Part shown: in pieces, positions 56,105-63,151 of the stretch | Position numbering within the stretch: the stretch's first letter is position 1 | How the letters are laid out: the number at the start of each line of letters is the position of its first letter | DNA from: Undibacterium sp. Jales W-56 | GTDB taxonomy: Bacteria > Pseudomonadota > Gammaproteobacteria > Burkholderiales > Burkholderiaceae_D | Assembly (NCBI RefSeq): GCF_025548535.1 | Contig: NZ_JAJLQW010000007.1 | Location: 124,001-188,000, forward strand | DNA: 64,000 nucleotides | Direction: 5' to 3' | Notes under the pieces: generated by a model | Database searches by the model: none | Seen by the model: only the letters and a program-made list of their open reading frames with translations | Told to the model about the DNA's origin: nothing | Program-made: the position numbers and the translations under genes

Positions 56105-56488
56105 ATGAAATATTTTTTCAGATTTATCCGCACCATCCTGGGCCCATTCTTGCTGCTTGAAGAATATCTGATGCGTCCCAAAGGGGTGGAACGCAATCCG
56201 GCCGCACAGCGAGATGTCGATGCGGCTTGCGCCAAGCTGGCGCTGTATCAGTTCAACACCTGCCCGTTCTGCATCAAAGTGCGTCAGGCAATGCGCCGTC
56301 TCTCGCTGAACATAGAACTACTCGATGCGCAAGGATCAAAAGAGCATCGCGATACCTTGCTGGCACAGGGTGGCAGCCCTAAAGTCCCCTGTTTGAGAAT
56401 CACCAGGGAAGATGGCAGCGTGCAATGGCTTTATGAGTCACGCGACATCATGGCGTATTTAGATCAGCGCTTTTCTGCGGCAAAATAA
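56105..56488 (+). CDS. glutaredoxin family protein with N-terminal membrane segment
   Basis: 127 aa. Residues 4-22 are hydrophobic (FRFIRTILGPFLLLEE), then the glutaredoxin fold with the CPFC dithiol (C53, C56) in YQFNTCPFCIKVR, cis-Pro in SPKVPCLR and YESRDIMAYLDQRF at the end. Probably membrane-anchored thiol reductase; the arrangement resembles bacterial Grx-like proteins with a GST-type tail. A TTG one codon upstream is ignored. Substrate unknown. Confidence 0.88.
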   Translation: MKYFFRFIRTILGPFLLLEEYLMRPKGVERNPAAQRDVDAACAKLALYQFNTCPFCIKVRQAMRRLSLNIELLDAQGSKEHRDTLLAQGGSPKVPCLRITREDGSVQWLYESRDIMAYLDQRFSAAK

Positions 56489-56533
56489 CTTGCGGCATCA
56501 GGCCGACATCCAACCAAGACCGGGAGGGAAATC

Positions 56534-56890
56534 ATGGCAAGCCAGGCAAGCAGCGTTGAATTTATTGTCGATCAACTGAGTAGCTGCGGTAAGGTTACCG
56601 CGAAACGCATGTTTGGCGAATACGGCCTGTATCTGTCGGAAAAAATGTTCGCCGTGATGTGCGACGATCAGTTATTCATCAAGCCTACCGATGCCGGACG
56701 CGCCTTGCTCGGCGAGGTAACGGAAGCGCCGCCCTATCCCTCTGCCAAACCCTGGTTCTTGCTTGATACCGAGATGTGGGAGGACCGCGAGCGCCTTTGC
56801 CAGCTCGCGCTCTGCACCGCGGCAGCCCTGCCCGTCCCGGTGAAAAAGATCAAAAAACCCAAAGCTCCAAAGAGCACCGCTGCGACCTGA
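56534..56890 (+). CDS. TfoX/Sxy N-terminal domain protein
   Basis: 118 aa. TfoX_N only: FIVDQLSSCGKVTAKRMFGEYGLYLSEKMFAVMCDDQLFIKP and PYPSAKPWFLLD. The competence-regulator C-terminal domain is missing, as in most proteobacterial single-domain members. Lys/Pro/Ala-rich tail (about 100-118). Role in competence is not demonstrated for such proteins. Confidence 0.88.
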   Translation: MASQASSVEFIVDQLSSCGKVTAKRMFGEYGLYLSEKMFAVMCDDQLFIKPTDAGRALLGEVTEAPPYPSAKPWFLLDTEMWEDRERLCQLALCTAAALPVPVKKIKKPKAPKSTAAT

Positions 56891-56937
56891 TTACATCCGG
56901 GCAGCTGACCTGCGATAGCCAGCGCTTCGCCGGCCAA

Positions 56938-57132
56938 TCACATCCAAAAAGCAAAACCTCTCACCGCAGAGACGCAGGAAAAAGGCAAGGGAGGAAAGGC
57001 TCCATGACATTTGATATTCAAATGAATCCGCAAGCCGGGTGCGCCTGCTGGCACGAAATGTCTCTGCAAGCCGCATCCAGCCTGCGGTTGCAATCTGCAG
57101 TGCGGTCAGCAGCTTGTCGCTTTGCGTCAGCC
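56938..57132 (-). repeat. MITE-like dispersed repeat, copy D
   Basis: Reverse orientation, about 195 bp. On the minus strand it starts GGCTGACGCAAAGCGACAAG and has the shared core GCAGGCTGGATGCGGCTT and CAGGCGCACCCGGCTTGCGG. The right end is degraded (TTTTGGATGTG). It lies 47 bp after the TfoX gene and ahead of the TonB-like gene. The rest of 56891-57297 shows no gene. Confidence 0.83.
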
Positions 57133-57297
57133 CTGCTTATTTAAGGACATGCGTTAGATGCATGCCTTAATTGCACTATTTCTGTAGAATATGGTTGATG
57201 TTAGTTTTTAATCAATCACACTCTCGCTCTTTGCATTGTTAGTACATAACGAAGAGTCCGCTAAATAATCCCCCCTACGGAAATTGGAAAGCACTGA

Positions 57298-57972
57298 ATG
57301 ACGGGTCCTTTAAAAAAACTGCTGGGTATAGCTCTGGCCTGCGTCGCAACGCTGGCATATGCGCAAGAGCTGTCCATCACCGCACCATCACCCGCAGCGA
57401 CGGCGGAACTGCCGCCTGCACACTTTGATAATAATATTGCCGAGCGCTGCCCCAAGCCGGACTATCCCAAGGTCGCGCTGCAAAATGAGTTTCAAGGTGA
57501 TTCTGTTATCAGTCTCGGTATCGATGAGAACGGCAAAATCGAAAGAACAAGTGTGTTGAGAAGCAGTGGCTGGCGTATTCTCGACGATGCCGTCAGTAAA
57601 ACGATCATCGGTTGCCAGTTGATGACCGAGGCACCGCTTAAAAAACTGACGAGGAGCGCGGTCTACAAATGGAGAACCAGCGGCGCGATTGAATATCAGC
57701 CGGAACTCATCCCCGCAAGCTGTGCAGAATCCGAGCTGGTGCGCTTTGCCGATGACAAGGAACAGGGCCGCGGTATCGTGGTCGGTGCCTACATCTCCGA
57801 CCTGGGCATGCCGGGACGCTTTTCGCTGGAATGGGGCAGCGGCCAAATAGAGTTGGACAGAGCCAGTGTGGCGCTGGTCAAAACCTGCAAATTCAAAGCC
57901 GCCAGGCGCGACCTGAAAAAACGCAGCGCTCCGATTTCTTTGCGCTTATTTCCTAAGACAATCACGCAATAA
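57298..57972 (+). CDS. TonB C-terminal-domain protein with signal peptide
   Basis: 224 aa. Starts with a signal peptide (MTGPLKKLLGIALACVATLAYAQ) rather than the long transmembrane anchor and Pro-rich stem of classic TonB. Residues about 52-105 match TonB_C (PDYPKVALQNEFQGDSVISLGIDENGKIE); the second half (YISDLGMPGRFSLEWGSGQIELDRASVALVKTCKFKAARRDLK) appears to be a diverged second copy. Probably a periplasmic or secreted TonB-like protein. Not clearly an energy transducer. Confidence 0.72.
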   Translation: MTGPLKKLLGIALACVATLAYAQELSITAPSPAATAELPPAHFDNNIAERCPKPDYPKVALQNEFQGDSVISLGIDENGKIERTSVLRSSGWRILDDAVSKTIIGCQLMTEAPLKKLTRSAVYKWRTSGAIEYQPELIPASCAESELVRFADDKEQGRGIVVGAYISDLGMPGRFSLEWGSGQIELDRASVALVKTCKFKAARRDLKKRSAPISLRLFPKTITQ

Positions 57973-58102
57973 GATTCTGTTTGCCACACCATGACCTCGG
58001 CCATCTGAACTGCGGTCATCAACGACAACCCGGAGCGCAAACTGAGTACAATGGTGACTTGCGCCGCACCAATCAAATTCTGTACTAGCTACTTTTAAAC
58101 CA

Positions 58103-58537
58103 ATGAAAATACATGGTGAATGGGAGATCTCCCTCGTTGGTAACGTGTTGGTTCGCACCACCGCTGGCAGCTTCAATGAGCAAGGCACTCTGGCCTGCTT
58201 TCGCGATACGCAAAAGAAGGCGCCGGTCGGCACTCCCTGGGCGGGCTTAACCAACGCGGCCCATTGGGAAATGTCCAGCGCCCGCTCCCTGCAAGCCTTT
58301 CCGCAAATGCGCGAATGGGCCTTCCAGCATGGTTGCGTCTGCCTGGCAGTCGTGGTGCCGGACCAGATGCGCATGACCATCCACCAGCGCCAGACCGGCA
58401 ATTTGCCGGACAACCTGGTGCGCTATTTTTCCGATATGGCAGAGGCTTGTGCATGGTTAACCGCCAAGGGCTTCCCTTTCACGCCTGAGGATTACCCGCA
58501 CGCCGATTTCATCGAGCGGACCAGACCTGATCATTGA
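58103..58537 (+). CDS. hypothetical protein, STAS/SpoIIAA-like
   Basis: 144 aa, soluble. It opens MKIHGEWEISLVGNVLVRTTAGSFN and ends YFSDMAEACAWL; it is a distant paralogue of the gene at 7004-7420 (see that entry). Function unknown. Next to nothing related. Confidence 0.7.
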   Translation: MKIHGEWEISLVGNVLVRTTAGSFNEQGTLACFRDTQKKAPVGTPWAGLTNAAHWEMSSARSLQAFPQMREWAFQHGCVCLAVVVPDQMRMTIHQRQTGNLPDNLVRYFSDMAEACAWLTAKGFPFTPEDYPHADFIERTRPDH

Positions 58538-58623
58538 ATAGCCGCAGGCTGTTGATCTCCCGGCTGACTTGCATTCCAGCATGAACGCCCCATCTCAGAC
58601 GCTCATGAGACAAAGGAGATTCC

Positions 58624-58845
58624 ATGTTCTGGCTGCATCATCCACAACCCGTGCGTCCGCGTAAGGCAGTCGCCGAGCAAACCGTCAAGTCACAAGCGCC
58701 TGCACCGGTGAATACGCATCTCATCGTGATAGAAAAAATCCCTGCGCCGGATCTGATGCCGTTCAGTTCAGCACCAAACTCAAGCGACGGGTCGCTCCAG
58801 CGCGGCACCGGGCAAGACACCGGTCCCCTGCCTGCGCAGGGATGA
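58624..58845 (+). CDS. small hypothetical protein
   Basis: 73 aa with a very good ribosome-binding site (AAGGAGA five bases upstream). Low complexity, Pro/Ala-rich, no known domain. The last third runs into a REP-like sequence (CCCTGC-CTGC-GCAGGG at 58826-58841 followed by GATGACG), so its C-terminus may be repeat-derived. It could be a small acquired or decaying gene. Confidence 0.4.
   Translation: MFWLHHPQPVRPRKAVAEQTVKSQAPAPVNTHLIVIEKIPAPDLMPFSSAPNSSDGSLQRGTGQDTGPLPAQG
58826..58841. repeat. REP-like palindrome
   Basis: 6-bp stem CCCTGC/GCAGGG with loop CTGC, followed by GATGACG and, 15 bp on, a T6 run. Sequences of this CCCTGC...GGGATGACG kind occur as intergenic repeats in many Proteobacteria. 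It also lies at the 3' end of the cupin gene and may act as its terminator. Confidence 0.5.
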
Positions 58846-58864
58846 CGAATGCGTACTTTTTTCC

Positions 58865-59386
58865 TCAACGGAACGGCATTGCCGCCCTGACTGTTAGCTG
58901 AACTGAGCCATCAAACTGCGCCATCATATGGTGCAGATACGCCGCGCAAGCAGGATCGCCCTCAAGCGGTGCCCAATGCGCTTTCTCCTCCTCAGTGAAA
59001 GCAGCATACGGTCCGGCTTTACTTTCAAAAAATACCGAGCCGCTTTCCAGTGCCACCATACTGTGGAACACCCCCGCCGGTATCGTAATGCCCAGGCTGT
59101 CCTGATTTTCCTGGCTGTTCGACAGCACGACGGTTTCAGTAATCGATCCCTGCGCATCAAATAGCAGCACGCCAAAACGCCCGCTCATGACGATGATGGT
59201 TTCGTCCTTTTCCACAGACAGGTGACGATGCGGTGCAATATAGGTGCCAGGCTCCAGCGCATTCAGCAAGCGATGGCAAGCACTGTCATTCGCGGTATGG
59301 AAATTCAGGTTCTTGCGCAGTCGCGGACTGTCTTTGGCGGCCTGGGTCAGCTCTGCCAGGGTTTGTCGGGTAATTAAATTGGTCAT
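58865..59386 (-). CDS. WbuC family cupin-fold metalloprotein
   Basis: 173 aa. N-terminal RQTLAELTQAAKDSPRLRKNLNFH is typical of WbuC, then a cupin with PHRHLSVEKDETIIVMSG (H-x-H-E type ligands), and ITIPAGVFHSMVALE for the second motif. WbuC genes are usually in O-antigen clusters, but no such cluster is seen. Enzymatic role unknown. Confidence 0.88.
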   Translation of the reverse strand: MTNLITRQTLAELTQAAKDSPRLRKNLNFHTANDSACHRLLNALEPGTYIAPHRHLSVEKDETIIVMSGRFGVLLFDAQGSITETVVLSNSQENQDSLGITIPAGVFHSMVALESGSVFFESKAGPYAAFTEEEKAHWAPLEGDPACAAYLHHMMAQFDGSVQLTVRAAMPFR

Positions 59387-59449
59387 TGAATGGTCTCTCG
59401 GATAGCATCTGGCAATGAATCAAGCTGAGGATGTCTGAACGCCCTGCGC

Positions 59450-59995
59450 TCAGCCAGCCAGTTGCTCCCATTCTTCACGCAACAAGGCATACATCGCAAT
59501 ATCAATATGCCTGCCGCGACTGAATGAAGCGCCGCGGGCGATGCCTTCTTTCAGATAGCCGCAATTGATCGCGACTTTTTCCGAGGCGATATTATCCACC
59601 TTCATGTGGATTTCCAAGCGATTGATCAGCGTGGTCTTGAACAGGTAATCCGTCAGCATGCGCACGGCCTCGGTCATGATGCCTTTGCCGCGCATCTCAT
59701 TGGTGAACATGCCGTAGCCAATTTCGCGCGAATTGAAATACGGCACCGTTTTAAAATGAAATACCCGTCCGAGTATCGCGCCCCGATTCACCTCATGCCC
59801 GTCAATGATCAGGAAGGTTTCGCTGGTTTCTTTGGACTGCGATTCGGCTTCAAACTTTTTTTCCAGGACGCCGGGCAACATCAATTCCAGGGACAAGAAT
59901 TCACCTTTGGCTTCCGGCGAATTCATCAGGGTAATCAGTTGAGGGATATCGTCCTTGCGAACGTGACGTAAATGAAAGCTACTGCCTTTGATCAT
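59450..59995 (-). CDS. GNAT family N-acetyltransferase (RimJ/RimL-like)
   Basis: 181 aa. RimJ/RimL pattern: FHLRHVRKDDIPQL, GYGMFTNEMRGKGIMTEAVRMLTDYLF (acetyl-CoA loop, RGKGI) and RLEIHMKVDNIASEKVAINCGYLKEGIARG. Could acetylate a ribosomal protein N-terminus or a small molecule. Alone; 63 bp from the cupin gene on the same strand. Confidence 0.87.
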   Translation of the reverse strand: MIKGSSFHLRHVRKDDIPQLITLMNSPEAKGEFLSLELMLPGVLEKKFEAESQSKETSETFLIIDGHEVNRGAILGRVFHFKTVPYFNSREIGYGMFTNEMRGKGIMTEAVRMLTDYLFKTTLINRLEIHMKVDNIASEKVAINCGYLKEGIARGASFSRGRHIDIAMYALLREEWEQLAG

Positions 59996-60128
59996 GCTGG
60001 TAGTCTCCTGTGTAAGAGCAATAAGCGGGGAAATAATGATTCTCTGCGCTTACGACAGTGTAGCAGCCCACACCGTCATTTCCATCTAAAATCGTCCAAC
60101 ACACTTAAGACCTGTCCGTCAACCTGCC

Positions 60129-61415
60129 TCATTTCTTCATCTGCAAGCGCGTCGCATTGCCAAAGGCGGCATAACTCGACACCACGATTTTTTCTCCTTC
60201 CTTCAATCCCGACAACACCTCGATCTGACGGTTGTTGCGACGTCCTGTTTTTATCATGCGCTTCTCGGCATCGATGCCGTTGTCGGCGACCACAAATACC
60301 CAGGCGCCGCCGCTGTCCGTTACAAAGGCCGCATTCGGCAACAACAGCGCGGCTTTCGGCTCACCCAAGGTAATCTGGGCATCCAGACTTTGTCCCGGAC
60401 TCAAGCTGCTTGGTTGCTGATTCTTGAATACTAATTCAATCGAAAAACGCCCCTCCTTAATTTGCGGATAGACCCGGCTGACTTCAACTACATAGTCTCT
60501 GGCGTCTTGTTTGAGCCAGCCCTGACGGCCAATCGCGACACGATTCAGATAATATTCATCGACCTGGGCGCTGAGTTTAAATTTAAGCGGATCGTCGATC
60601 CGCCCAATGTGCTGATCGGTCTTGACGGTCTCACCGATTTGTAAACGGAAGTCGGTCAGCCGCCCGGCAACTGGCGCACGCACTACCAATGCCGCTACCG
60701 TAGCGTTCACCAGTGTCAGGCCGCCTTCTATATTTTTGATCGCTCTTTCCATCTGGGCGACGGCATCGCGTTTGACTGCGGTTTCGCTGGAACTGTGTTT
60801 TTTCTCTTCGTTATAGGCGCGCTGCTGCTGTTCCAGGGTGTCGGCGGATTCGTCCAATGCGACCGCGGAAATAAATCCTTGCGCAGCCAGCGTCACATTC
60901 CGCGCATGCTTCTTTTTGGCTTGCATCAAATTGAATTCAAGATCCGACAGGCGGCGCTGGTGATCGGTATTCGCCGCTTCAAAATTCACGCGTAAATTCG
61001 CCAGATTAGAAATCTGCTGCGTGTGCTCAGACTGGCGCTGCAACAACTCCAGATTGCGTTGCGGATTCGAGATACGGAATAATACTTCGCCCTGTTTGAC
61101 AATCGCACCGTCACGCGCAAACACCTCCTCTACCCTGCCGGATTCTACTGAATCCAGAATCACCGAATGCAGTGCTTCTGCCTTGGACCGTACCACAATG
61201 TCATCTAAAAAAATCCCGCTCTCGACATTGGCAATGCGCACATCGTCCGGCGACACCTGCAAGCCTCTCGGCATGAAGCGCCAGAGTCCTGCGGCCATCA
61301 AGGCAATGCACAGCAACAGCAGCATGCCGCTGACGATTTTTTTGGTGTGGGTCTGCGGGACGATGACATCCATGGCAGCGCCGCTCACAGCCAGATGAGG
61401 TGTCGATACTTTCAT
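60129..61415 (-). CDS. HlyD-type membrane-fusion (efflux adaptor) protein
   Basis: About 428 aa from the ATG at 61415; a later ATG at 61373 (MDVIVPQ) is possible. One N-terminal transmembrane helix, then the biotinyl-lipoyl halves flanking a coiled-coil hairpin (residues about 120-240), beta-barrel and membrane-proximal domain, as in efflux adaptors of MacA/HlyD type. No ABC or RND pump gene lies next to it, so the pump partner is elsewhere, if any. The start is set after the sigma-54 promoter at 61472-61486, which excludes the longer frame from 61526. Confidence 0.87.
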   Translation of the reverse strand: MKVSTPHLAVSGAAMDVIVPQTHTKKIVSGMLLLLCIALMAAGLWRFMPRGLQVSPDDVRIANVESGIFLDDIVVRSKAEALHSVILDSVESGRVEEVFARDGAIVKQGEVLFRISNPQRNLELLQRQSEHTQQISNLANLRVNFEAANTDHQRRLSDLEFNLMQAKKKHARNVTLAAQGFISAVALDESADTLEQQQRAYNEEKKHSSSETAVKRDAVAQMERAIKNIEGGLTLVNATVAALVVRAPVAGRLTDFRLQIGETVKTDQHIGRIDDPLKFKLSAQVDEYYLNRVAIGRQGWLKQDARDYVVEVSRVYPQIKEGRFSIELVFKNQQPSSLSPGQSLDAQITLGEPKAALLLPNAAFVTDSGGAWVFVVADNGIDAEKRMIKTGRRNNRQIEVLSGLKEGEKIVVSSYAAFGNATRLQMKK

Positions 61416-61471
61416 GGGTAAAGCGGATAGGTTTTCATCGGTTGGGGACTTATCTTCATTTATCCTCAGCC

Positions 61472-61486
61472 GCAAGCTTTGTGCCA
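61472..61486 (-). promoter_or_regulatory. sigma-54 (-24/-12) promoter for the adaptor gene
   Basis: Minus strand TGGCACAAAGCTTGC, matching the TGGCACG-N4-TTGC consensus at nearly every position. Start of transcription would be near 61460, 45 nt before the ATG at 61415. Confidence 0.8.
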
Positions 61487-61568
61487 GCGACTTTAAGGCT
61501 GGCATCACGGTGAAAAATCGAGACAAATCGTCTTTTTTTGGAATGCCTGTCCGCTACTGAACAAGGCG

Positions 61569-61588
61569 ACTGTCCGATATCGGACAGT
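61569..61588. promoter_or_regulatory. 20-bp perfect palindrome, likely activator site
   Basis: ACTGTCCGATATCGGACAGT, about 90-100 bp upstream of the adaptor -24/-12 promoter, the usual distance for an NtrC-type activator. A half-site CTGTCCG is at 61547-61553. The divergent NtrC-type regulator is the obvious candidate protein. Confidence 0.75.
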
Positions 61589-61611
61589 TCTGATGCGACC
61601 TCGCAGATAGG

Positions 61612-61627
61612 CGGGAGAATGATTGCT
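61612..61627 (+). promoter_or_regulatory. possible sigma-54 promoter toward the regulator gene
   Basis: CGGGAGAATGATTGCT has the GG-N8-TTGC core but departs from consensus in the -24 box. It would allow autoregulation of the regulator. Weaker than the opposite promoter. Confidence 0.4.
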
Positions 61628-61765
61628 AGCGCGGTACTTCAAAGCTAAAATGCCCTGCAGCGGACTGGCCTGATAGATTCGACGAGTGGATTGGACCAGT
61701 AGCCCGCTTAGCGCCGATTGCCGGTCGTGGCGAGTGACTGCCTATTTCAATCAAGAACGAGTTTC

Positions 61766-63151
61766 ATGTCCACTAGCTTACCTAATTTACTCATCGTCGA
61801 CGATGATCCCGATGTCGCATGTGCCGCGCAGATGTTGTTGCGTCGCCGTTACGGGCAAGTGAACGTGGTGAACGATCCGGCACAAGTATCCAGCGTGTTA
61901 GCGCAACACCTTCCCGATCTGGTTTTACTCGATTTTAATTTGACTGCTGGCCGCACGGATGGCGGCGAAGGCCTGGCAATGCTGGATCTGTTGCGTGCGC
62001 AGCACCCGGCCCCTGCGGTCATCGCGGTCACGGCGTATGCCGATGTACCGCTGGCGGTAGAAGCGCTGAAACGCGGTGCCTGCGATTTCATCACCAAACC
62101 CTGGGATAATGCACGGCTACTGGCTGCGGTAGAAACCGCGCTCGCCAGGAGAGCCGGCTCAGCCGTCAGTCATGTCGCAAATAATGCGTCTTCAGCGCTT
62201 GCGGCCTTAATGGGCGAGTCCGCCTGTATGCGCGAACTCAAGGCCATGATCTGCAATGTCGCGCCGACCGAGGCGAATGTCATGGTGCTGGGTGAGAATG
62301 GCGTCGGTAAAGAATTAGTGGCGCGCGCCATTCACCAGGCATCGCCACGGCAGCACGCCGGCTTCCTGGCCGTCGATATGGGAGCGATACCCGAGACCAC
62401 GTTTGAGAGTGATATGTTCGGCCATCGCAAAGGCGCATTTACCGATGCGCGTAGCGACCGTGCCGGGCGCTTTCAGGCGGCGCGCGGTGGCGTCTTGTTT
62501 CTCGATGAAATCGGCAACCTGCCTCTGGGTGCGCAGGCGAAGTTGCTGACCGCACTGGAGCGCCGGGAAGTCACGCCGGTGGGCATGGACAAAGCGGAGA
62601 AAATCGATGTGCGCATCGTCAGCGCTACCAATCTCCGCGAGCTCAAATTATTCGATCCGTCGGTATTCCGTCCCGACTTGTTATTCCGCCTGAACACGAT
62701 CGTATTACGGGTGCCGCCGCTGCGTGAGCGGCGTGACGATATCCCCGCGTTGTTGCAGCATTATCTGGCTTTGTATCAAGCCCAATATCAGCGCCCGGTA
62801 CGCGCCATCAATGATGCGGCCTTGAATGCCTTATGCGATTATCGCTGGCCAGGCAATATCCGGGCACTGCGGCATGCCTGTGAACGCGCAGTGATACTCG
62901 GTACCCAAGCCGAATATGCATTTCAGGATTTCGGCATGACTTCGCTCGATCCTGCAGCCGATGCAGCGACAGAGTTCAAGTCAGAGCAGCGCCTTCTGCC
63001 GCTCAACGAGACATTCAAACTCACTACCCTGGAGCGTGACGCCATCGCCAGCGCCATGACGCAGGCAGGCGGCAATATCAGCCAGGCGGCGAAACTTCTG
63101 GGTTTAAGCCGCGCCGCCTTGTATCGCAAGCTGGAAAAACATGACATCTGA
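61766..63151 (+). CDS. sigma-54-dependent response regulator (NtrC family)
   Basis: 461 aa. Receiver (1-120; DDDPDV acidic pocket and phospho-acceptor Asp in LVLLDFNLT), AAA+ domain (about 150-390) with Walker A GENGVGKEL, GAFTDA sigma-54 contact loop, Walker B GGVLFLDEI and the R-finger region, and a C-terminal Fis-type helix-turn-helix (GGNISQAAKLLGLSRAALYRKLEK). The ATG at 61766 begins MSTSLPNLLIVDDD. Likely activates the divergent adaptor gene. Overlaps the next gene by 11 bp. Confidence 0.95.
   Translation: MSTSLPNLLIVDDDPDVACAAQMLLRRRYGQVNVVNDPAQVSSVLAQHLPDLVLLDFNLTAGRTDGGEGLAMLDLLRAQHPAPAVIAVTAYADVPLAVEALKRGACDFITKPWDNARLLAAVETALARRAGSAVSHVANNASSALAALMGESACMRELKAMICNVAPTEANVMVLGENGVGKELVARAIHQASPRQHAGFLAVDMGAIPETTFESDMFGHRKGAFTDARSDRAGRFQAARGGVLFLDEIGNLPLGAQAKLLTALERREVTPVGMDKAEKIDVRIVSATNLRELKLFDPSVFRPDLLFRLNTIVLRVPPLRERRDDIPALLQHYLALYQAQYQRPVRAINDAALNALCDYRWPGNIRALRHACERAVILGTQAEYAFQDFGMTSLDPAADAATEFKSEQRLLPLNETFKLTTLERDAIASAMTQAGGNISQAAKLLGLSRAALYRKLEKHDI

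Larger units (their letters stand above)
61416..61765. promoter_or_regulatory. divergent regulatory region between adaptor and regulator
   Basis: 350 bp holding two sigma-54-type promoters and a palindromic operator (listed separately). It separates the HlyD-type adaptor from the sigma-54-dependent response regulator, a typical arrangement for a regulator that controls its divergent target. Confidence 0.7.
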
